Shown here piece by piece: positions 1 to 5,417 of a stretch of 7,030 nt of DNA (position 1 is the stretch's first letter; each line of letters begins with the position of its first letter). The notes beneath the pieces are model-generated. The model was not told the DNA's origin, made no database searches, and saw only the letters and a list, made by a program, of their open reading frames with translations. The DNA comes from Nitrososphaerales archaeon TH5893 (GTDB taxonomy: Archaea; Thermoproteota; Nitrososphaeria; Nitrososphaerales; Nitrososphaeraceae): assembly GCA_014523685.1 (NCBI GenBank), contig JAATVT010000069.1, positions 1 to 7,030 of the forward strand. The letters run 5' to 3'. The position numbers were made by a program, and so were the translations under genes.

Positions 1-1
1 A

Positions 2-2509
2 AAACATGCGGCCGTAGTTGGAACGCAAATTAAAATGGATGTACCCGGAAAGGCCTCCACAATAGCGCTTGTAGATAATATCGAACCGCCTCTTGTCAGA
101 CTAAATGATGGAAGTGTTCTGTACGTACCAACAGCTGAACAAGCAATAGAGTTATCGCCAAGGGTTGAAAAAATAATTTACCTGGGTGACATTCTGATAA
201 GCTACGGAGACTTTCTGGAAAACAATGCTCAATTGCTTCCTGCCAGCTACGTTGAGGAAATTTGGGCGCTTCAATTAAAATCAATGCTTTTATCGTCAAA
301 GACATTTCTCTCTCCTACTACTCCTACTACTCCTACTTCTGATACATCCTCGATCTCAACCGAAACTAAAGAAGAAGGAGCCATAGATAATCAGAGGATT
401 GTTCAATTAATTAAGGAACCCCTTTTGACATTTCCAACAGTAAAGGAAGCATTTGAAATTAGTAGGAAATATCTTGTACCCCTCCATCCACGATATTCAT
501 TTTATTGGGATTCACTAAGTATCGACGAAGTTTTGTTCTTGAAAGAGAAATTAGCTTCATGTCTTCAAAGTAGTAACGATATTTACCCTATTCTTTTGGC
601 TAACGATCCAAGACTAAAAGATATTTTGGAACGGTTAGGAGTAGTTCACTCAATGAAAAATGAATCAAGCAGTATAGAGATCAATGATAGAGATCAAATA
701 TATTCTCTGCAAGCGTTATTGCTAGAATCACAGCCATCCTCAAAAGGGATATTATCAACAAAATCAACTTCAGAAGGTAGTATGATACCTTCCTCTAATT
801 TTATTTCAAGAATATCCGGAATAGGGATTATGAACAAATTTGCCTCAGCAATTGCAGTGAGGGTAGGGCGTCCTGAAAAAGCAGCTGAACGAAAAATGAA
901 ACCGCCAGTTCATGTGCTTTTTCCTGTTGGAACCAAAGGGGGGGCAACACGGGATATTCTAAAGGCAGCTAAGGAAGATTCATTTTATGCAGAAATTGCA
1001 AACAGATTTTGCACTAATTGTAATATACCTTCAGTTGGAACCTATTGTCTCAAGTGTGGTGAGGCGACACCTGTACGTAATATCTGTATTTCTTGTAGAA
1101 GAGATCTCTCAGAGGATGCCGCAGACGATAATCGCTGCCTCAAATGTCATACGGAAGGAAAAACATATTCCCCAGTAAGTTACCCGCTAAAAATGGCTAT
1201 TGATGAAATCCAACAGAAACTTAAGATTATAGCAGTTGAGCCACTGAAAGGAGTCAGATCTCTTATTAGTAAAGATAAAGCAGCTGAACCCTTAGAAAAA
1301 GGAGTACTGAGACAAAAGCATAATCTTTATACATTCAAGGACGGAACTATTAGGTTTGATGCCACTAATGGACCACTGACTCATTTTAAACCCAAATGGC
1401 TCACAACAAGTATTGAAAAGTTAAAAGATTTGGGTTATAGAAAAGACTACCTTGGACGAGATATATCAGGAACTGATCAAATAATTGAACTCTTCATGCA
1501 AGATATAATTATACCTGTAGAATCTGCCAAATATCTAGTTAATGTGTCAAAGTTTATCGATGAAGAACTCGTCAAATTATACGGACTTGAACCTTTTTAC
1601 AATGTCTCTTCTCTAGAAGGTTTAATAGGGCATCTCATCGTTGGACTTGCACCTCATACTTCCGTAGGCATTATAGGAAGAATTATTGGCTTTACTGATT
1701 CCCAAGTATGCCTAGCTTCACCGATATGGCATTCTGCAAAACGTAGAGATTGTGACGGTGACGCAGATTCTATAATGTTGTTAATGGATGCTTTTCTCAA
1801 CTTTTCGTATTCCTTCCTACCAAATAAGATAGGTGGACTCATGGATGCTCCTTTACTCATCCAACCGTTAGTATTGCCTCATGAAGTGCAAAGACAAGCT
1901 CATAATATTGATATTAGTTCATCTTATCCATTGGAGTTTTATCAAGCGACCTGGAATAAAGTTAAGTCTGGAGATATATCTGAGAAGATAGAAACTATCA
2001 AGAATAGAATAGGAAATGAAAGCCAATTTTTCGATTATGGTTTTACACATTTTACAGACTCATTAACCACGAATGTACAGCGCAGTGCATATGCTCGACT
2101 GAATACTATGGATGAAAAGTTAGAAATGCAAATATCCACTGCAAAACTCATCAATGCTGTAGATCCGGATGAAGTAGTTTCAATGGTACTTACTACCCAT
2201 ATATTGCCTGATATTATGGGCAATATGAGATCCTATTCTTCTCAAGCTTTCAGATGCAGCAGATGTGGCCAGAAATATCGTAGGATGCCACTTATTGGTA
2301 AATGTATTGAGTGCGGAAATGAACTAATGCAGACAGTAACCAGGGGATCAGTCGAAAAATATATTGATATTGCATCAGCCATGTGTAAACAATTTAAGAT
2401 TAACGATTATTTGCGTTGCAGGGTTGAATCATTAAGCGCAGAACTAAACCTGATCTTTCAGCAGCAAAAGAAAAGCCAGTTTACTCTTACTGAATTTATG
2501 GAACAATAG
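2..2509 (+). CDS. polC: DNA polymerase D large subunit DP2, 5'-truncated by the window edge
   Basis: Catalytic large subunit of the archaeal replicative polymerase PolD, which works with the small exonuclease subunit DP1 (not in this window). The frame is open back to base 2, with family-like residues (HAAVVGTQIK) before the first ATG at 35, so that ATG is internal; roughly the first 250-300 residues are probably missing. Numbering from that Met: GDILISYGDFLENN (51-64) and VGRPEKAAERKM (277-288) are DP2 hallmarks. Four CxxC pairs (326/329, 338/341, 351/354, 368/371) suggest two zinc sites. The active-site block KRRDCDGDAD (569-578) carries the Asp cluster of the double-psi-barrel catalytic core. 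A further zinc ribbon uses C741/C744 and C757/C760. The last residues include QFTLTEFM (815-822), a PCNA-binding PIP-box pattern. No intein interrupts the active site. A Pro/Thr-rich linker lies at 93-102. The gene ends in TAG, convergent with glyA. Confidence 0.96.
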   Translation, partial: KHAAVVGTQIKMDVPGKASTIALVDNIEPPLVRLNDGSVLYVPTAEQAIELSPRVEKIIYLGDILISYGDFLENNAQLLPASYVEEIWALQLKSMLLSSKTFLSPTTPTTPTSDTSSISTETKEEGAIDNQRIVQLIKEPLLTFPTVKEAFEISRKYLVPLHPRYSFYWDSLSIDEVLFLKEKLASCLQSSNDIYPILLANDPRLKDILERLGVVHSMKNESSSIEINDRDQIYSLQALLLESQPSSKGILSTKSTSEGSMIPSSNFISRISGIGIMNKFASAIAVRVGRPEKAAERKMKPPVHVLFPVGTKGGATRDILKAAKEDSFYAEIANRFCTNCNIPSVGTYCLKCGEATPVRNICISCRRDLSEDAADDNRCLKCHTEGKTYSPVSYPLKMAIDEIQQKLKIIAVEPLKGVRSLISKDKAAEPLEKGVLRQKHNLYTFKDGTIRFDATNGPLTHFKPKWLTTSIEKLKDLGYRKDYLGRDISGTDQIIELFMQDIIIPVESAKYLVNVSKFIDEELVKLYGLEPFYNVSSLEGLIGHLIVGLAPHTSVGIIGRIIGFTDSQVCLASPIWHSAKRRDCDGDADSIMLLMDAFLNFSYSFLPNKIGGLMDAPLLIQPLVLPHEVQRQAHNIDISSSYPLEFYQATWNKVKSGDISEKIETIKNRIGNESQFFDYGFTHFTDSLTTNVQRSAYARLNTMDEKLEMQISTAKLINAVDPDEVVSMVLTTHILPDIMGNMRSYSSQAFRCSRCGQKYRRMPLIGKCIECGNELMQTVTRGSVEKYIDIASAMCKQFKINDYLRCRVESLSAELNLIFQQQKKSQFTLTEFMEQ
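314..340 (+). repeat. Three tandem 9-bp units in the DP2 gene
   Basis: CCTACTACT occurs at 314-322 and 323-331, followed by CCTACTTCT at 332-340. In frame it encodes Pro-Thr-Thr, Pro-Thr-Thr, Pro-Thr-Ser, inside a Ser/Thr-rich stretch that looks like a flexible linker. The unit is a multiple of three, so copy-number change would not break the frame. Confidence 0.85.
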
Positions 2510-2600
2510 ATGTATTGACGCATAGAAAGTGAGAGAAACGAGAGATATCTTATCATTGATTGATGCAATTAATTAAGTGCATACATACAAGAACAATCAT

Positions 2601-2640
2601 GTCATATTCCAATTTCAAGGAATGAGACTTATTATTCTAT
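2601..2640 (+). terminator. Possible terminator between convergent DP2 and glyA genes
   Basis: ATTCC (2606-2610) pairs with GGAAT (2619-2623) around an 8-base loop. The stem extends outward by a T-G wobble (2605/2624), an A-A mismatch (2604/2625) and GTC/GAC (2601-2603/2626-2628). A T-rich run follows at 2629-2642, which could serve as a U-rich archaeal 3' end for the DP2 transcript. The stem is short and imperfect, so this is a weak call. The same hairpin would lie downstream of glyA on the opposite strand. Confidence 0.35.
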
Positions 2641-2645
2641 TTCGT

Positions 2646-3971
2646 CTATTGAGGGATTCCTAACAAACTCTTATACTCGTAAGCACCAACAGAGTTATCA
2701 AAAGTATAATGCACCTTTTTAAATTGCACTCTAAAATTGGAGACATCTTGAGCTACTCTACTTGGATCCTGTTTATCAATTACTACTCTTTTTATAAAGT
2801 CGGCAATTTCCTTCATTTCATTTTCCTTCATCCCGAGCCTTGTAATCTCTGGAACTCCAATCCTAATTCCACTTGGATGCATATAGTGTCTTCCTGATTT
2901 TATATCTCCGGGCAGTAACTGCCTATTCAAAATAATATTAGCTTTTTCCAAATTCTTCTCAACAGTTCCTCCATCAGCAAATTTTGAAACATCTACTGCT
3001 ATTTGGTGTGATGCTGTATATCCTCTTTTCTCACCCAATACTTCAAATCCATGTCCTGCTAAAGCTTGTGCAATTGCTTTTGCATTATTGATTACCTGTT
3101 TTGCATATTCTTTTCCAAATTCCAATGATTCTGCCAATGCAATAGCCTTACCTGCTACATGATGAAGATGATGGCTACTGGTGTTGCCAGGAAATATTGC
3201 CTTCTTGATTAGTTCTGAATGTTTTTCCATTGATACAATGATTCCTCCCTGTGGACCCCAGAGAGTTTTATGCGAGCTCATAGTCATAGAATCTGCTCCT
3301 TCTTTCAACGGATCTTGAAATTCTCCACCTGCGATAAGCCCTGCTACATGTGCACCATCATAATTAACATACATGTTATGATCATGCATGAAGTCTGCTA
3401 GTTCTTTAACAGGATGGGGAAAAAGGAAAAGGCTTCCGCCAAACATACCTAGTTTTGGAGGCTTGTTGTCACGAGTCATCTCTGTGATCTTCTTTTTTGT
3501 TGCATCAACATCGATTGTCATTTCTTCCTTTGAAAAAGGATAATGTTCAATGTTTAGCCCATGGACAAGACCTGCAGTACCAAAGTGTTCTTTTTTTCCA
3601 TGTGAAATATGTCCGCCACTGGGAATTGAAGCTGCCATCATATAATCTCCCGGATCGGAGAAAGCCGCATAAATAGCGAGATTCGCGACTACTCCTGAAG
3701 TCGGTCTACAGTCTGCGAATTCGGCCCTGAATACTTTCTTTGCCAGTTCGTTACATATCAGTTCGACTTGATCTATGTATATACAGCCTGCATAAACTCT
3801 TTCTCCAGGCCATCCCTCTGCATATCTATTCCCAAAATCTGACATTAATGCTTCTCTTACGGCAGGACTTGGGATATTTTCACTAGCAATAAGTGGAATA
3901 GATTTATCAAACCATTTATGATGTTCCCGCATTAGTCTCAAAACGTCATTAAATTGAGATTTAGCGCTCAT
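2646..3971 (-). CDS. glyA: Serine hydroxymethyltransferase
   Basis: Cytosolic PLP-dependent (fold type I) enzyme that interconverts serine and glycine while moving a one-carbon unit to or from a reduced pterin carrier. It supplies glycine and C1 units for nucleotide and methyl metabolism. The 441-residue length is usual for archaeal members. Visible family blocks are IPLIASEN (25-32), GNRYAEGWPGERVYAG (47-62), the PLP-contacting D205 and H208 in YDGAHVAG, and the Schiff-base lysine K235 in MSSHKTLWGPQGG. HPSGIRIG near the C-terminus matches the usual substrate-binding Arg region. The ATG at 3971 is the only sensible start: an in-frame TAG lies four codons upstream with no start codon between. 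The gene looks intact and is transcribed alone, convergent with DP2 and divergent from the DUF5679 gene. Whether the carrier is tetrahydrofolate or a methanopterin cannot be read from the sequence. Confidence 0.97.
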   Translation of the reverse strand: MSAKSQFNDVLRLMREHHKWFDKSIPLIASENIPSPAVREALMSDFGNRYAEGWPGERVYAGCIYIDQVELICNELAKKVFRAEFADCRPTSGVVANLAIYAAFSDPGDYMMAASIPSGGHISHGKKEHFGTAGLVHGLNIEHYPFSKEEMTIDVDATKKKITEMTRDNKPPKLGMFGGSLFLFPHPVKELADFMHDHNMYVNYDGAHVAGLIAGGEFQDPLKEGADSMTMSSHKTLWGPQGGIIVSMEKHSELIKKAIFPGNTSSHHLHHVAGKAIALAESLEFGKEYAKQVINNAKAIAQALAGHGFEVLGEKRGYTASHQIAVDVSKFADGGTVEKNLEKANIILNRQLLPGDIKSGRHYMHPSGIRIGVPEITRLGMKENEMKEIADFIKRVVIDKQDPSRVAQDVSNFRVQFKKVHYTFDNSVGAYEYKSLLGIPQ

Positions 3972-4003
3972 TTTAGAATCCTAACAAGATGATATTTTTT
4001 GTC

Positions 4004-4016
4004 TAATTTAAAATAT
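4004..4016 (-). promoter_or_regulatory. Candidate TATA box for glyA
   Basis: Read on the minus strand this is ATATTTTAAATTA, which contains a TTTAAA-like archaeal TATA core about 35-45 bases before the glyA ATG. Starting about 25 bases downstream would give a short leader of roughly 15 bases, typical of archaeal genes. The region is AT-rich throughout, so chance occurrence is possible. Confidence 0.45.
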
Positions 4017-4169
4017 CGCACAAACAGTTTAAGTCGACAGATGTGATGAAAATTCAATGAATCGTATTTAGAAAAATAAAATTGAATTTATTACATATTC
4101 AAAACTAGTGTGAATAAATGAATACATATAGTAATAATCTGTCGTTGATGCAATAAGTATCAGTTAAGG

Positions 4170-4177
4170 TTTATATA
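4170..4177 (+). promoter_or_regulatory. Strong archaeal TATA box (distal), upstream of the DUF5679 gene
   Basis: TTTATATA is a near-ideal archaeal TATA box, preceded by purines (TAAGG, 4165-4169) where a TFB recognition element would sit. It lies about 95 bases before the next ATG. A start near 4198 would give a leader of about 70 bases, or a separate small transcript. Confidence 0.5.
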
Positions 4178-4221
4178 GACGTGTTTCTCGGACAAGGAAT
4201 TTCGTCGAGTTTTCTGGCAAC

Positions 4222-4230
4222 GTTTTTATA
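4222..4230 (+). promoter_or_regulatory. Proximal TATA box of the DUF5679 gene
   Basis: GTTTTTATA lies about 40 bases before the ATG at 4269, so a start some 25 bases downstream would leave a leader of about 15 bases. There is no Shine-Dalgarno motif just before the ATG, in keeping with a short-leader archaeal mRNA. Confidence 0.5.
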
Positions 4231-4268
4231 CACCGCTACTTTTATTCTGCCTCAATAGTTGCATTCGT

Positions 4269-4406
4269 ATGGAAGCATATTGTGTTAAATGTAAATCAAA
4301 AAGATCAATGAAGGACGAGAAAAAGGTGACGATGAAAAATGGTAAGCCCGCCACACAGGGTATATGTACCGTATGTGGCACAAAGATGTTCAGAATCGGC
4401 AAGTAA
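4269..4406 (+). CDS. 45-residue DUF5679-type zinc-ribbon protein
   Basis: A very small basic protein beginning MEAYCVKCKSKRSMKD and ending CGTKMFRIGK, stop TAA. Two CxxC knuckles (C5/C8 and C33/C36) should bind one zinc ion. Between them is a Lys-rich stretch with the VTMKNGKPATQG motif (20-31). I recognise this pattern as the DUF5679 family, which is found in archaea and some bacteria and has no established function. The family assignment is from memory and was not searched. The fold and positive charge would suit RNA, DNA or ribosome association, but that is inference. The reading frame is short, but the intact four-cysteine pattern and the upstream TATA boxes support a real gene. It is divergent from glyA and separated from the next gene by 351 bases, so it probably forms its own transcript. 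Confidence 0.88.
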   Translation: MEAYCVKCKSKRSMKDEKKVTMKNGKPATQGICTVCGTKMFRIGK

Positions 4407-4420
4407 AAATACTAAAAGTA

Positions 4421-4477
4421 CTCTGCCCCTTCTCGCTCTCTAACCCAACCTATAGTTCTCTTAATCCTATTCTTATT
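4421..4477 (+). terminator. Pyrimidine-rich tract, possible 3' end of the DUF5679 transcript
   Basis: Starting 15 bases after the stop codon, about three quarters of the bases are C or T, moving from C-rich (CTCTGCCCCTTCTCGCTCTC) to T-rich (TTCTCTTAATCCTATTCTTATT trimmed at 4456-4475). U-rich tracts without a strong hairpin are a known archaeal termination signal. This is only suggestive. Confidence 0.3.
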
Positions 4478-4656
4478 GAAAAATCTCATCCAGATTCAAA
4501 AAAGTAAGCTAGTTAACTAATCTAGATCTACTTTAGACCTATTCTATGCTAAAACATAATATTCTATAACGTATGAACTAACACACTTTGAAAAATAAAT
4601 TAGTATAGTAGATAATTTATCCGTCTTAGGCCCTTGCTACAACTCTCCTTTGTCAA

Positions 4657-4684
4657 ACCCCAATTCTCTCAATCAATTGGAGGT
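4657..4684. repeat. Imperfect inverted repeat before the secreted-protein gene
   Basis: ACCCCAATT (4657-4665) pairs with AATTGGAGGT (4675-4684), giving nine base pairs with one bulged A at 4681 and a 9-base loop. Further out, TAGGC (4627-4631) is complementary to GCCTA (4687-4691). It lies upstream of the likely promoter, so it could be a protein-binding palindrome or the end of an upstream transcript. Confidence 0.5.
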
Positions 4685-4724
4685 GCGCCTAGAGATACAT
4701 TATCTAGCAAGCTATCAGGATCTA

Positions 4725-4734
4725 ACTTTTATAG
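4725..4734 (+). promoter_or_regulatory. Candidate TATA box of the secreted-protein gene
   Basis: ACTTTTATAG is centred about 28 bases before the ATG at 4758, which predicts a leaderless or nearly leaderless mRNA. A second TATA-like run, TTTTATAATA (4741-4750), is too close to the start codon to be used for this gene at normal archaeal spacing. Confidence 0.45.
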
Positions 4735-4757
4735 CAGCCGTTTTATAATACATTCCC

Positions 4758-5267
4758 ATGAAATTGGATAATTTATTGATTGTAATAGCAGCAACAACTT
4801 TACTTACAATAGCAACAATAGCAGCAAATCAAATGCTACTGCCACTAACACAGCAAGAAGCAGTAGCACAGAATACTACTACGACTAATCAGACACAAGC
4901 CGCTATGGCCGCCATTACACAAGCAGATCTCGATTCAATAGCAGATGATCTGGCTGCAGCAACTGAAGCGCTGCTGTCTAACGATACTAATGATGCATAT
5001 AATACAGTGAATTCTATTGATCACAAACTGTTTGATACTGCTAATGACCAAGGAGAGCAAAATATTAAGCCATTGATGCAGATATTCAAACCATTACAAG
5101 ATAATATTGATAGCACTCGAGATGCCTTAAGGAATAATGACACTGCAAATGCACTTCAGCTTCTAAACTCTACTGATGCAGAACTACTCAAAATAACTCC
5201 ACAACCGCCAGTTGAGGAATCACAAGAAGAGGAAGAAGCAGCAACAGCGGGGAATTCAACAGAATAA
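4758..5267 (+). CDS. Predicted secreted repeat protein, function unknown
   Basis: A 169-residue protein whose family I do not recognise. The N-terminus has a hydrophobic segment (about 6-23) and a likely signal-peptidase site after AVA37, so it is probably exported. The mature part is acidic and rich in Ala, Asn, Thr and Asp. It has two copies of one motif 52 residues apart: 65-93 and 117-145 align without gaps with 10 of 29 identities, including AL, NDT, Ala, NS, Asp and Leu. Each copy looks like a pair of amphipathic helices joined at the NDT turn. Six N-x-S/T sequons (N39, N44, N75, N127, N137, N166) could carry archaeal N-glycans. The tail is Glu-rich (SQEEEE, 155-160) and ends without an anchor. 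An in-frame TAA at 4746-4748 fixes ATG 4758 as the first start. A surface or periplasm-like scaffold or binding role is possible but unproven. Confidence 0.87.
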   Translation: MKLDNLLIVIAATTLLTIATIAANQMLLPLTQQEAVAQNTTTTNQTQAAMAAITQADLDSIADDLAAATEALLSNDTNDAYNTVNSIDHKLFDTANDQGEQNIKPLMQIFKPLQDNIDSTRDALRNNDTANALQLLNSTDAELLKITPQPPVEESQEEEEAATAGNSTE

Positions 5268-5296
5268 AAATATACACTGAACGGCAGGACAATTAA

Positions 5297-5322
5297 GTGG
5301 AATTAGTAAACGCTAATTCCAC
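5297..5322 (+). terminator. Perfect 10-bp hairpin after the secreted-protein gene
   Basis: GTGGAATTAG (5297-5306) and CTAATTCCAC (5313-5322) are exact reverse complements around the loop TAAACG. It begins 30 bases after the stop codon at 5265-5267. No T-run follows, so it is not a classical bacterial-type terminator. It may mark or stabilise the 3' end of the mRNA, or be an operator for the patatin gene 95 bases further on. The inverted repeat itself is certain; its role is not. Confidence 0.55.
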
Positions 5323-5380
5323 ATCAGCATCACCACAAATTAGATTGCCTACTTTTCCCAAAACCTTAGTTAAGTAACAA

Positions 5381-5390
5381 GATTAAAAAG
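5381..5390 (+). promoter_or_regulatory. Weak TATA-like element before the patatin gene
   Basis: GATTAAAAAG lies about 30 bases before the ATG at 5418, where a TATA box for a leaderless transcript would be expected. The match to the archaeal consensus is poor. The purine run AGAAGAGG at 5391-5398 is too far from the ATG (19 bases) to be a normal ribosome binding site. Confidence 0.25.
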
Positions 5391-5417
5391 AGAAGAGGCA
5401 TTGACGGTGTACGAAAT

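Larger units (their letters stand above)
4407..4757. other. Gene-free spacer of 351 bases
   Basis: I find no open frame with coding character on either strand and no tRNA-like cloverleaf. It holds a pyrimidine-rich tract just after the DUF5679 gene, a small hairpin (AATCT 4482-4486 with AGATT 4492-4496), two short perfect palindromes (TAGTTAACTA 4510-4519 and TAGATCTA 4523-4530), a stronger imperfect hairpin at 4657-4684, and a TATA-like element just before the next gene. The middle part is very AT-rich. Confidence 0.7.

Noticed and set aside
96..305. Minus-strand open frame of 69 codons inside the DP2 gene
   Set aside because: It lies wholly opposite conserved DP2 coding sequence and its translation shows no recognisable motif.
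987..1178. Plus-strand 63-codon frame overlapping the DP2 zinc region
   Set aside because: It is an out-of-frame reading of the cysteine-rich DP2 segment, with no independent promoter or motif.
1654..2223. Two minus-strand open frames (1654-1860 and 2035-2223) inside the DP2 gene
   Set aside because: Both are antisense to the DP2 catalytic and C-terminal regions and have no features of their own; chance frames.
2543..2580. Short palindromes AGATATCT and TTAATTAA and the pair ATGCA/TGCAT after the DP2 stop codon
   Set aside because: Very short AT-rich symmetries in a 136-base spacer; no further support as operators or terminators.
2709..2897. Plus-strand 62-codon frame inside glyA
   Set aside because: It is antisense to the conserved C-terminal part of GlyA and looks like a chance frame.
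4043..4049. GTGATGA, a match to the C box of C/D guide RNAs
   Set aside because: No D box (CTGA) is found at suitable spacing downstream and no terminal stem encloses it.
4081..4130. AT-only inverted repeat (ATTTATT with AATAAAT) between glyA and the DUF5679 gene
   Set aside because: Only seven A/T pairs with a long loop in very AT-rich DNA; expected by chance.
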